Of a stretch of 42,200 bases of DNA, positions 16,259 to 24,206 are shown piece by piece. Origin of the DNA: Pelethousia sp034933245 (lineage in GTDB: Bacteria > Bacillota > Clostridia > Christensenellales > CAG-138). The stretch spans positions 1 to 42,200 of the forward strand of contig JAYFNX010000007.1 in assembly GCA_034933245.1 (NCBI GenBank), read 5' to 3'. A program made the position numbers and the translations under genes. The notes beneath the pieces were generated by a model, which was not told the origin of the DNA, made no database searches, and was given only the letters and a program-made list of their open reading frames with translations. Each line of letters starts with the position of its first letter. Position 1 is the stretch's first letter.

Positions 16259-16303
16259 ATGAAAAACAAGTGGGCGCAGAGCCCTTGAGCCCCGGCAGGG
16301 GAA

Positions 16304-16337
16304 AAGAGAGGGGAACGCATATGCGTTCCCCTCTCTT
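16304..16337 (-). terminator. Perfect 34-base palindrome, terminator of the acetyltransferase-like gene
   Basis: Bases 16304-16320 and 16321-16337 are exact reverse complements (17-base arms, centre GCATATGC, no spacer). On the minus strand it ends in TCTCTTTTCC, 24 bases after the gene's stop. It can serve as terminator; a spacerless palindrome this long is unusual. Confidence 0.7.
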
Positions 16338-16361
16338 ACATAAAAAGGCATAACCCTTTGC

Positions 16362-17486
16362 TTACAGCTCTTTGATGTAGCACCGGCGGCGTTTGTGCTG
16401 CTCGGTATCAAAATGGCGCCACTGCGCACGGATTTTATCGTTGCATTCCAGCATGGGCCCGGTCTCCGCATATTGAATACCATTGCGCAGGGCGCTTTGA
16501 AGCAGCTTATCCATCACGATGGCATTTACGCCCTGGCCCTGGTATTCAGGCCGCACGGCGATGAGAAACATATCCAGCGTATCGTTATGATCCATGGCCC
16601 ACAGCACCCGAAACATCCCGGTGGGCAACAGCCTGCCCCGGGTTGCTTTAAATGCCTTCTCAAGGCTGGGCGCACAGACGCCGAAGGCTACCATGCGTTC
16701 GCTTTCATCCATCACGAAGCAAGCGTAATCCATTTTGATGAGAGGAAGGAACTTAGCGACATACCGCTTAATCTGGGCTTCGTCCAGCTCTACCACGCCA
16801 TAAAGATGGGCGTAGGCGATATTGACCAGTTCGAATACCTGCTTAACATAGGGATAAACGCCCAAGTGGGTTCTAACCTTGGCTACATGAAGTTTATGGG
16901 TGGAAAGGGCCCATTTGGCAATGCTGTGGATGCGCTCGGCCACCTCGCTCTCCGATGAAAGGCTGATCCGGTACTCTATCCAATCGGTATCCTTGTGGTA
17001 TCCAAGACGCGCGAGATGTTCATTATAGTAGGGGGCGTTATAATAGGTGAAAAAAAGGCTTCTGCGGTCAAATCCTTCCACCAGCATGCCTTCCCTGTCC
17101 AAATCGGAAAATCCCAGGGGACCGTGCACCTCGTCGCAGCCTTTTTCCCTGGCGAAATCTTCCACGGCTTGAAAGAGCGCCGTGGAAACCTCCGGGTCAT
17201 CAATGAAGTCAACCTGCGTGAAACGCATCCGGTGGGTGCCCCATTTTTCATTGGCCCGGTGGCTGAGGATCGCGCCGATGCGCCCTACGATTTTACCATC
17301 CCGAAAGGCCAGGAAACACTTGGCCTCGCAGTAGGAGAAAGCCGGATTTTTATTCGGATCCCAATCGCTCAGGTCATCTCCATAGGTAGCCGGGACGAAG
17401 TAAGGATTATCGGCATAAAGCTCGTTTGGAAAATCCACAAACCGGCGGAGTTCCGCGCGGCTTTCCACTTGTTTAATGGCGACCAT
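16362..17486 (-). CDS. GNAT-like acetyltransferase (YghO-type), unknown substrate
   Basis: A 374-residue protein of a family often annotated as N-acetyltransferase. The N-terminal portion (NELYADNPYFVPATYGDD, GRIGAILSHRAN, HGPLGFSDLDREGMLVEGFD) and the C-terminal portion (DMFLIAVRPEYQGQGVNAIVMDKLL) both look like acetyl-CoA-binding GNAT strands; RPEYQGQGVN is a clear motif A (Q/RxxGxG/A). Two GNAT-like lobes in one chain would fit the length. No target can be inferred. It is flanked by terminators and has its own promoter, so it is a single-gene transcript. Confidence 0.75.
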   Translation of the reverse strand: MVAIKQVESRAELRRFVDFPNELYADNPYFVPATYGDDLSDWDPNKNPAFSYCEAKCFLAFRDGKIVGRIGAILSHRANEKWGTHRMRFTQVDFIDDPEVSTALFQAVEDFAREKGCDEVHGPLGFSDLDREGMLVEGFDRRSLFFTYYNAPYYNEHLARLGYHKDTDWIEYRISLSSESEVAERIHSIAKWALSTHKLHVAKVRTHLGVYPYVKQVFELVNIAYAHLYGVVELDEAQIKRYVAKFLPLIKMDYACFVMDESERMVAFGVCAPSLEKAFKATRGRLLPTGMFRVLWAMDHNDTLDMFLIAVRPEYQGQGVNAIVMDKLLQSALRNGIQYAETGPMLECNDKIRAQWRHFDTEQHKRRRCYIKEL

Positions 17487-17522
17487 GAAAGTCCCCCTTT
17501 ATCACAAAACTAAATCTGTTAC

Positions 17523-17551
17523 ATTATATCAAACGGAGGTTATAAAAGCAA
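17523..17551 (-). promoter_or_regulatory. Promoter for the acetyltransferase-like gene
   Basis: On the minus strand TTGCTT (17551-17546) is followed after 17 bases by TATAAT (17528-17523), 36 bases before the ATG; the ribosome site is AAAGGGGGA. Confidence 0.6.
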
Positions 17552-17578
17552 AAATAGTGTGAAATTTTTTAGAAATCT

Positions 17579-17611
17579 TAAAAAAGCAGGCGACATACGC
17601 CGCCCGCTTTT
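17579..17611 (-). terminator. Rho-independent terminator of the hydrogenase gene
   Basis: On the minus strand a 13-pair stem with two G-T pairs (AAAAGCGGGCGGC with GTCGCCTGCTTTT) and a 4-base loop runs into six T residues, 24 bases after the stop. Confidence 0.85.
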
Positions 17612-17635
17612 CTATTTTATAGCAATATATCCGTT

Positions 17636-19360
17636 TTAGCGCTCCACGTAAGTGGTATGGAGAAGTGTGTGAGCCTTGTGGCTGCCGGGCTTCTCGAAAT
17701 ACTCCGCGTAGATCTTCTGGATAGCCGGATTCTGGTGGCTCTTGCGGATGGTCTTTGCCTGGTCGCAAGCATAGGCGGCCTTGGCGCGTGCTGCCTTGGG
17801 GTCGATCTCATAACGAACCCGGGCGGGCACATGGGGCTGCCCGCCACCGGTCACGCAGCCGCCGGGGCAGCCCATGATCTCGATGAAGTGGTAGGTGCGT
17901 TCACCCCTGCGGATGCTATCTAGCAGCTTGCCGGCATTGCCGGTGCCATGGGCGATGGCAACTTTTACATCCATGCCGGCAATATTCACCGTAGCTTCCT
18001 TGATGCCTTCCAGGCCGCGCACGGCGGTATACTCGATGTCCTGCAGATCCTTCTTTTCCAGGATATCCGCCACGGTACGCAGCGCAGCCTCCATTACGCC
18101 GCCGGTCACACCAAAGATGACGGCCGCGCCGGTGGACTCGCCGAGAATATCGTCAAAATTCTCATCCGGCAGATTCACGTAGTCGATGGAAGCTTGCCGC
18201 AGCATACGGGCCAACTCCCGGGTAGTAAGGTTGGCGTCTACATCGCGGTAGCCTTCGCGGCCCATTTCAGGCCGGATAATCTCGAACTTCTTTGCCGTAC
18301 AAGGCATGATGGATACCACGAAGATGTCCTTCGGATCCAGACCGTTCTTTTCGGCAAAGTAGGTCTTGGTTACGGCGCCCTGCATCTGGTTCGGGCTCTT
18401 GCAGCTGGAGAGGTTGGGGATGAAGTCCTTATGGAAATGTTCGCAGTACTTGATCCAGCCGGGGCTGCAGGAGGTGATCATGGGGAGCACGCCGCCGTTC
18501 TGAATGCGCTCCAAGAGCTCGGTGCCCTCTTCCATGATGGTCAGATCCGCGGCAAAGTCCACATCGAATACCCGGTCCGCGCCCAAACGGCGCAGGGCCG
18601 CGGCCAGCTTGCCGGTGGAGCTGGTGCCGATGGGCATGCCGAATTCCTCGCCAATGGCCACACGCACGGCGGGGGCGGGCTGGAATACCACAAATTTGCT
18701 GGGATCGCTCAGAGCGGCCCAAACAGCGGCGGTGGAATCCTGCTCGGTTAGAGCGCCGGTGGGACATGCGGCGATGCACTGGCCGCAATTGATGCAATAG
18801 GTCTCGCCCAGGAACTTGCCAAAGGGCGTGCCCACCTCGGTGCGGAAACCACGGTTTTGCATACCGATGGCATCCACGCCCTGAATGGCATGGCAGGCGG
18901 CCACACAGCGGCGGCAGAGAATACATTTATTGTTGTCCCGTACGACGGAAGGGGAGATTTCATCGATGGTGCGGGGGGAATGCTCGCCTTCAAAGGGTAG
19001 ATCGGTGATGCCCATTTCATTAGCCAAAGCCTGAAGCTCGCAAGACTGGTTGCGTTTGCAGGTGAGGCAGTTGCGGTCGTGATCGGAAAGAATCAACTCC
19101 AAAACCGCCCGGCGCGCATTGAGCACCTTGGGGGAGTTGGTGATGATGTCCATCCCTTCGGCTACAGGCAGGGCGCAAGAGGCTTGCAGCTTGCCGTTTT
19201 TGGCATCCTCGACCAAGCACATGCGGCACGCGCCGATTTGGTTGATGTCCTTAAGGTTGCACAGAGTGGGGATTTTGACGCCGGCCAGGAGCGCAGCTTC
19301 CAAAACGGTGCTGTTCTCTTTTACCTGAACTTCCCGGCCATCGATCTTGAGTGTTACCAT
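17636..19360 (-). CDS. hydA: [FeFe] hydrogenase catalytic subunit (NAD-dependent HydA/HndD type)
   Basis: A 574-residue hydrogenase with an M3-type domain order. Residues 1-65 are a [2Fe-2S] ferredoxin domain (Cys34, 45, 48, 62). HDRNCLTCKRNQSC (94-107) is the His-Cys3 [4Fe-4S] site, and CILCRRCVAAC (146-156) with CINCGQCIAACP (189-200) are two more [4Fe-4S] sites. The H-cluster domain shows L1 TSCSPGW (296-302), L2 MPCTAKKFE (352-360) and L3 EIMGCPGGCVTGGGQP. A small-subunit-like tail (ARAKAAYACDQAKTIRKSHQNPAIQKIYAEYF) follows. Enzymes of this layout usually partner NuoE/NuoF-like subunits and couple H2 with NADH and ferredoxin, but no such genes lie nearby. L1 has Ser where TSCCPxW is commonly quoted. 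Confidence 0.93.
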   Translation of the reverse strand: MVTLKIDGREVQVKENSTVLEAALLAGVKIPTLCNLKDINQIGACRMCLVEDAKNGKLQASCALPVAEGMDIITNSPKVLNARRAVLELILSDHDRNCLTCKRNQSCELQALANEMGITDLPFEGEHSPRTIDEISPSVVRDNNKCILCRRCVAACHAIQGVDAIGMQNRGFRTEVGTPFGKFLGETYCINCGQCIAACPTGALTEQDSTAAVWAALSDPSKFVVFQPAPAVRVAIGEEFGMPIGTSSTGKLAAALRRLGADRVFDVDFAADLTIMEEGTELLERIQNGGVLPMITSCSPGWIKYCEHFHKDFIPNLSSCKSPNQMQGAVTKTYFAEKNGLDPKDIFVVSIMPCTAKKFEIIRPEMGREGYRDVDANLTTRELARMLRQASIDYVNLPDENFDDILGESTGAAVIFGVTGGVMEAALRTVADILEKKDLQDIEYTAVRGLEGIKEATVNIAGMDVKVAIAHGTGNAGKLLDSIRRGERTYHFIEIMGCPGGCVTGGGQPHVPARVRYEIDPKAARAKAAYACDQAKTIRKSHQNPAIQKIYAEYFEKPGSHKAHTLLHTTYVER

Positions 19361-19459
19361 GTTTCAAAATCCTTTCTTATTTATGGGTTTCCGGTGCGAA
19401 AAACCGGTGGAATGCAAATGGATAAAGATATAGAAATGTATATACCGTTACATGTTAAA

Positions 19460-19488
19460 AGATTAGCATGGAACAGAGGGTTTGTCAA
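19460..19488 (-). promoter_or_regulatory. Hydrogenase promoter
   Basis: On the minus strand TTGACA (19488-19483) is followed after 17 bases by TAATCT (19465-19460). The leader is about 95 bases and includes a short CCGG-based stem near 19390-19410 before the AAGGA ribosome site. Confidence 0.7.
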
Positions 19489-19502
19489 ATAAAAAACCGC
19501 TG

Positions 19503-19620
19503 AAAAAAAAGCCCTGCGTGCACCGAAAAGGGCCCCGGCTATTGCCGGAGCCCTTTAATCGTGTTGTGTGCTTGAAAGGGAATCTCACGCACCACATCTT
19601 TCACTTGCAAGTTTAGTATA
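19503..19620 (-). ncRNA. Candidate small structured transcript upstream of the hydrogenase promoter
   Basis: The region has no ORF. On the minus strand a possible -10 (TATACT, 19620-19615) is followed by a 13-pair hairpin (19556-19544 with 19539-19527, one G-T pair, AATA loop), which is enclosed by TGCGTG/CACGCA pairing (19591-19586 with 19520-19515) and ends in eight T residues at 19510-19503. That is the shape of a roughly 105-base RNA with its own terminator. The inner hairpin could alternatively be just a bidirectional terminator. The -35 is weak. No known RNA family was recognised. Confidence 0.35.
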
Positions 19621-19726
19621 ACCCATCCGGCGGCCTTTTGTATCACAAAACTATTACAAAAGCTCAAAGATTCAATTATCTTTTCATGAAAACCCTTTGC
19701 AGACTTTTTAAATGGTTAGATTAAGC

Positions 19727-19755
19727 TTACTATTTAGATAGCGGGATGCTATAAT
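19727..19755 (+). promoter_or_regulatory. copA promoter, extended -10
   Basis: TATAAT at 19750-19755 is preceded by TGC (extended -10) and, 17 bases upstream, by TTACTA (19727-19732). No CsoR or CopY operator was recognised with certainty. Confidence 0.6.
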
Positions 19756-19788
19756 TAAGGAAAATCCTAGGAAGGTGCGGCATGATTT

Positions 19789-22323
19789 ATGGAAAAACGG
19801 AAATTTGAAATAACGGGCATGACCTGCTCTGCCTGTGCGGCCCATGTGGAGCGGGCGGTAAAAAAGCTGGGGGCGGAGAATGTGGCGGTGAGCCTTGTTA
19901 CCAATGCCATGGCCCTGGAAAGCGACCTGCCGGACCAGGCGATTATTAACGCGGTGGAGAAGGCGGGCTATGGCTGCAAACCGGCCGCTGAAAGCGTACG
20001 TTCAAAGGCCAAGGCGAACCCCAATCAACAGCCCGCCGCCAATGCCTACGCAAAAGAAGCAGCCGCTGCAAAGAAGCGGCTTTGGCTTTCTGTGGCCTTT
20101 CTGCTGCTGCTCATGTATGTTTCCATGGAGCACATGTTTGGATGGCCCCTGCCGGTTTTTCTGACGGGGCATGGCAATGCTGTAAGCTTTGCTCTCACCC
20201 AGCTTCTGCTCACGCTGCCCATCGTATATCTAAACCGCAGCTACTTCAGCGGAGGCTTTCCGGCGCTCTTCCAGGGAGCGCCCAACATGGATTCCCTGGT
20301 GGCCATCGGTTCCGGGGCGGCGCTCATTTACGGTATATTTGCCATCTACCGCATGAGCTATGGCCTGGGGCATGGGGATATGGAGCTCGTAACCCGTTAC
20401 CATAGCGATTTATATTTTGAATCCGGCGCCATGATTCTAACCCTGGTTACCGTGGGAAAATATTTGGAGCGCCGTAGCAGGAGACGAACGGGGGAAAGCA
20501 TCCAAAAGCTGGTGGATTTGGCGCCGGATACGGCCTTGGTACGAAGGGAAGGCATGGAAGCGGAGCTCCCCGTTTGGGAGGTCACCAAGGGGGACATTCT
20601 GATCATAAAGCCGGGCGCCCGTATCCCGGTGGACGGCACCGTAACGGAGGGCGGCAGCTCCGTGGATGAAAGCGCGCTGACCGGGGAGAGCATGCCGGCC
20701 TATAAGCAACCGGGGGATAAGGTCCGGGCAGGCTGCGTGAACGGCAGCGGAAGCTTCCTTTTTCGGGCGGAGGAGGTGGGAGCGGATACGACGCTTTCCA
20801 CTATGATCCGCCTGGTGGAGGAGGCGGCGGGCAGCAAAGCGCCCATCGCCAAGCTGGCAGACAAGGTGGCCGGCGTGTTCGTGCCGGTGGTCATGTCCAT
20901 CGCCGGCATTGCCGGCGTTGCCTGGTTTTTGAGCGGAGCTGGGTTCGAATTCGCCATGAGCACGGCCATTTCGGTGCTGGTCGTATCCTGCCCTTGCGCC
21001 CTTGGCCTTGCCACCCCCGTAGCCATCATGGTGGGCACGGGAAAGGGGGCGGAATACGGCATTCTCATCAAGTCCGCCGAGGCGTTGGAGACCGCCCATG
21101 CCGTGGATATCGTGGCCCTGGATAAAACGGGCACCCTTACCCAGGGCAAGCCCCAAGTGACGGATCTTTGCACCGCGCCCGGCGTGACGGCGGCGGATCT
21201 TACGGCGCTGGCCGTTTCGCTGGAGCAGAACAGCGAGCATCCCTTGGCCGCGGCAGTTCTGGCTTATGGGGCCGAGCAGAAGATTCAGCCTGTGGTTCTT
21301 ACGGATTTTATCTCGGTTCCGGGCAAAGGCGTATCGGCCCGCAAGGCAGGCAAGCTCTGCCTGGCGGGAAATGCGGCGTTGCTGGTGGAGAACGGGGTGG
21401 ATGTTTCCCCGCTTACGGAACGGGCCACAGATCTGGCAAAAGCCGGGAAAACGCTGCTGTATATAACGGAGGGAGAGAATCTCCTGGGCTTGTTGGGGTG
21501 CGCCGATGTGCTTAAGCCCACCTCCAAGGCTGCGTTGGATGCATTTAAGGCCCTGGGGGTGCGGACGGTGATGCTCACCGGGGATAACCCCGTTACGGCG
21601 GAGGCCATCGGGGCCCAACTGGGCATGGCCGAGGTGCACGCGGGAATTTTGCCCCAGGATAAGGCCCGCATCGTGGAAGAGCTGAAGACCCGGGGCAAGG
21701 TAGCCATGATTGGCGACGGGATCAATGACGCCCCCGCCCTGGCCACGGCGGATGTGGGCATTGCCATCGGCGCCGGGACGGATATTGCCATTGAGGCGGC
21801 GGATATTGTGCTGGTTCGGGGGGATTTGATGGATGCGGCGGGGGCGGTGGAGCTAAGCCGTGCCGTGTTGCGTAACATCAAGGAGAATCTTTTCTGGGCC
21901 TTCTTCTATAATTGCGTGGGGATTCCGTTGGCCGCCGGGGTATTTTACAGCGCCTTGGGCTGGCGGTTAAGCCCCATGTTTGGGGCGGCGGCCATGAGCC
22001 TAAGCTCCGTATGCGTGGTGAGCAACGCCCTGCGCTTAAGAAGATTTAAACCCAAGCACGCCAAAGCGGCGCAAACGGCAGAATCGGAACAAAAGAGAGG
22101 GGAGATAAAAGACATGGTGGAAAAGACCATTCGAATCGAAGGCATGATGTGCAACCATTGCGTAGCCCATGTGCAAAAGGCCCTGGACGCCATTGACGGC
22201 GTGACGGCCACTGTCGATTTGGAAGCGGGAGAGGCCAGGGTTCGTCTGGAAAAACCGGTGGAGGACGAAATTTTGCGCGGGGCCGTGGAAAATGCGGGCT
22301 ATACCGTGAAGGGGATCCGGTAA
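19789..22323 (+). CDS. copA: Copper-translocating P1B-type ATPase with C-terminal CopZ-like domain
   Basis: An 844-residue copper exporter. An N-terminal heavy-metal domain (residues 3-65) has MTCSAC (Cys13, Cys16). Then come eight membrane helices, the actuator loop TGES (298-301), the ion-site CPC at 401-403 in VVSCPCALGLATP, the phosphorylation site DKTGT (Asp445), the HP motif (484-485) and GDGINDAPAL in the hinge. These features mark Cu+ export driven by ATP. After the last helix a linker rich in Lys and Gln leads to a second heavy-metal domain (776-844) with GMMCNHC (Cys788, Cys791), matching free CopZ chaperones. A C-terminal heavy-metal domain is unusual for CopA. The DNA at the junction carries a ribosome site and an in-frame ATG. 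No csoR is adjacent. Confidence 0.95.
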   Translation: MEKRKFEITGMTCSACAAHVERAVKKLGAENVAVSLVTNAMALESDLPDQAIINAVEKAGYGCKPAAESVRSKAKANPNQQPAANAYAKEAAAAKKRLWLSVAFLLLLMYVSMEHMFGWPLPVFLTGHGNAVSFALTQLLLTLPIVYLNRSYFSGGFPALFQGAPNMDSLVAIGSGAALIYGIFAIYRMSYGLGHGDMELVTRYHSDLYFESGAMILTLVTVGKYLERRSRRRTGESIQKLVDLAPDTALVRREGMEAELPVWEVTKGDILIIKPGARIPVDGTVTEGGSSVDESALTGESMPAYKQPGDKVRAGCVNGSGSFLFRAEEVGADTTLSTMIRLVEEAAGSKAPIAKLADKVAGVFVPVVMSIAGIAGVAWFLSGAGFEFAMSTAISVLVVSCPCALGLATPVAIMVGTGKGAEYGILIKSAEALETAHAVDIVALDKTGTLTQGKPQVTDLCTAPGVTAADLTALAVSLEQNSEHPLAAAVLAYGAEQKIQPVVLTDFISVPGKGVSARKAGKLCLAGNAALLVENGVDVSPLTERATDLAKAGKTLLYITEGENLLGLLGCADVLKPTSKAALDAFKALGVRTVMLTGDNPVTAEAIGAQLGMAEVHAGILPQDKARIVEELKTRGKVAMIGDGINDAPALATADVGIAIGAGTDIAIEAADIVLVRGDLMDAAGAVELSRAVLRNIKENLFWAFFYNCVGIPLAAGVFYSALGWRLSPMFGAAAMSLSSVCVVSNALRLRRFKPKHAKAAQTAESEQKRGEIKDMVEKTIRIEGMMCNHCVAHVQKALDAIDGVTATVDLEAGEARVRLEKPVEDEILRGAVENAGYTVKGIR
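22114..22323 (+). CDS. Possible internal start giving a free 69-residue CopZ-like copper chaperone
   Basis: Within copA and in the same frame, GGAG (22101-22104, part of a GAGAGGGGAG run) lies 9 bases before an ATG at 22114. Initiation there would make a 69-residue protein starting MVEKTIRIEGMMCNHC, complete as a CopZ-type metallochaperone (beta-alpha-beta-beta-alpha-beta size, CxxC at Cys13 and Cys16 of the product). CopZ delivers Cu+ to CopA. In related bacteria copZ is often a separate gene right after copA, so this arrangement looks like a copA-copZ fusion that kept the copZ start signals. Whether both products are made cannot be told from sequence. Confidence 0.5.
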   Translation: MVEKTIRIEGMMCNHCVAHVQKALDAIDGVTATVDLEAGEARVRLEKPVEDEILRGAVENAGYTVKGIR

Positions 22324-22334
22324 AGCTGGGCGCG

Positions 22335-22369
22335 CAAAAGCGGGCGGATGACCAATCCGCCCGCTTTTG
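22335..22369 (+). terminator. Rho-independent terminator of copA
   Basis: A perfect 15-pair stem (22335-22349 with 22355-22369) with a 5-base loop; the right arm ends CGCTTTTG. It starts 12 bases after the stop. The following bases to 22580 hold no ORF or clear signal. Confidence 0.8.
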
Positions 22370-22580
22370 TTGACCGAAAAAACCTAGACCTAAGGGCTAA
22401 ATACCGGGCGTATGCAGACATGCCCTGTATCCGCTACCATCATAGCATAGGGCGTCGGCAGGCGCACCGAAAGAAAATGTTAAGAAATAGTCGATATGCA
22501 TAAAGCACGGATTCTCTTTTTCACGCAAACCCAAGAGGTGCGCCCAGAACGCGGGTTAAAAGAAAGAAACGCGGAACGGT

Positions 22581-24077
22581 CTACAAGCGTTTTGCGCAGC
22601 CCCAATCCATACTAAGACCCACGGCCTTATGCCAGTCTTCTTTACGGCTCTGTCGTTCTGCCGCATCCATGGCGGGCGTAAAACACACATCGCATTGCCA
22701 TTGGGCTTTGAGCTGGGCTTGATTTTCCCAAAAGCCGACGGCTAACCCGGCTAGGTAAGCCGCCCCCAGGGCCGTGGTCTCCCGCACAACCGGGCGCAGC
22801 ACTTCCCGGCCCAAGATGTCCGCCTGAAACTGCATCAGCAGGCCGTCACGGCTGGCGCCTCCATCCGCCCGCAGGCGGGAGAGGGGGCCTTCCATATCCT
22901 TTTCCATGGCCTCGACCAGATCGGCGCTCTGGAATGCAATGGCTTCCTCGGCGGCCCGGATGATGTGCTCAGGCCGGGTGCCCCGGGTGATGCCCACCAG
23001 GATGCCCCTGGCATACATATCCCACCAGGGCGCGCCCAAGCCCGTAAAGGCTGGCACTAGGTATACGCCTCCCGTATCCGCCACCTTCCCGGCAAAGTAT
23101 GCCGCATCCGAAGCTTCATGAAAAAAGTGCATCTGATCCCGCAGCCATTGGATGACCGCGCCGCCCACGAAGACGCTCCCTTCCAGGGCATAGGTTACCT
23201 TCCCGGAAAGGCCTGCGGCAATGGTGGTGATGAGACCGTTTTTGCTCTTTACGGGGGTTTCCCCGGTATTTATCAGAAGGAAGCAGCCGGTGCCATAGGT
23301 ATTCTTGGCCTCTCCGGCCTCAAAGCAGCACTGGCCGAACAAGGCGGCCTGTTGATCCCCGGCCATGCCCGCAATGGGGATATTCTGGCCCTGAATGTTG
23401 CAATAGCCGTAAACGCCGCTGCTCTCTTTTACCGTAGGCAGCATACAGGCGGGAATGTCCAACGCTTCCAGCAGGACAGGGTCCCAGCGGAGGTTGTGGA
23501 TATCATAGAGCATGGTTCGGGAAGCGTTGGTATAGTCCGTCACATGGATGGCCCCGCCCGTAAGCTTCCAGACGAGCCACGTATCCACCGTACCAAAGAG
23601 CAGCTCGCCGGCCCGGGCCTTTTCCCGGGCGCCCGGCACGTGATCCAACAGCCACTTGATTTTTGTGGCGGAAAAATAAGCGTCGATCCTTAGGCCGCAA
23701 GTGCTTTCCACATGCCCGCAAAGCCCGGCTGCCACCAAGGCGTCGCATTCGGGGGCGGTGCGGCGGCATTGCCATACGATGGCGTTGTGAATGGGGCGGC
23801 CCGTGGCCTTATCCCAAACGATGGTGGTCTCGCGCTGGTTGGTAATGCCGATGGCAGCAATCTCCGCTGGGGCTACGCCGCTTTGGGTAATGGCCTCCAT
23901 CATGACGGCATATTGGCTGGAATAGATTTCCATGGGGTCGTGCTCCACCCAGCCGGCCTGCGGATAAAACTGGGTGAATTCCTTCTGGGCTGTTTGGACG
24001 ATGCGCTGTTCCTCGTCAAACAGGATGGCGCGGCTGGAAGTGGTTCCCTGATCCAGGGCCAAAATATAACGCTTCAT
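22581..24077 (-). CDS. glpK: Glycerol kinase
   Basis: A 498-residue FGGY-family kinase that phosphorylates glycerol to sn-glycerol 3-phosphate. The N-terminal ATP-binding signature is YILALDQGTTSSRAILFD; the substrate regions GITNQRETTIVWDKATGRPIHNAIVWQCRRT and YGTGCFLLINTG are those of GlpK, as is GALEGSVF-like ALEGSVFVGGAVIQWLRD. Length equals that of known GlpK (about 500). In Firmicutes GlpK is activated by HPr phosphorylation at a conserved His around residue 230; FGQCCFEAGEAKNTYG here lacks that His, which would suggest no PTS control. The ribosome site AAAGGAGC precedes the ATG. glpF and glpD are not adjacent. Confidence 0.96.
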   Translation of the reverse strand: MKRYILALDQGTTSSRAILFDEEQRIVQTAQKEFTQFYPQAGWVEHDPMEIYSSQYAVMMEAITQSGVAPAEIAAIGITNQRETTIVWDKATGRPIHNAIVWQCRRTAPECDALVAAGLCGHVESTCGLRIDAYFSATKIKWLLDHVPGAREKARAGELLFGTVDTWLVWKLTGGAIHVTDYTNASRTMLYDIHNLRWDPVLLEALDIPACMLPTVKESSGVYGYCNIQGQNIPIAGMAGDQQAALFGQCCFEAGEAKNTYGTGCFLLINTGETPVKSKNGLITTIAAGLSGKVTYALEGSVFVGGAVIQWLRDQMHFFHEASDAAYFAGKVADTGGVYLVPAFTGLGAPWWDMYARGILVGITRGTRPEHIIRAAEEAIAFQSADLVEAMEKDMEGPLSRLRADGGASRDGLLMQFQADILGREVLRPVVRETTALGAAYLAGLAVGFWENQAQLKAQWQCDVCFTPAMDAAERQSRKEDWHKAVGLSMDWGCAKRL

Positions 24078-24133
24078 AGACGGGCTCCTTTCTTAGCGGG
24101 GATAAATAGGCGCCAAAGGCCTCCGGAAAGCTG

Positions 24134-24163
24134 TTGACAAAGGCCCGGCAGGATTGCTATAGT
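24134..24163 (+). promoter_or_regulatory. Promoter for the small membrane protein at 24207
   Basis: TTGACA (24134-24139), 18-base spacer, TATAGT (24158-24163). It lies in the 130-base gap shared with the divergent glpK gene, whose own promoter I could not place. Confidence 0.7.
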
Positions 24164-24206
24164 GAGAAAAAATCCAAGGGCCAATGGCCCGGGAGGGGAT
24201 GGATTT

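Noticed and set aside
16304..16337. The 34-base palindrome considered as a phage attachment or resolution site
   Set aside because: It sits where the gene's terminator is expected and is followed by a T-run on that strand; no integrase or recombinase is nearby.
19503..19620. Assignment of the structured region to 6S RNA or a known riboswitch
   Set aside because: It is too short and lacks the large central bubble of 6S RNA, and no conserved riboswitch core was recognised, so it is only reported as a candidate small RNA.
20437..21639. A 400-codon minus-strand frame inside copA
   Set aside because: The protein is rich in Gly, His, Arg and Gln as expected of an antisense frame of a high-G+C gene; copA itself is clear.
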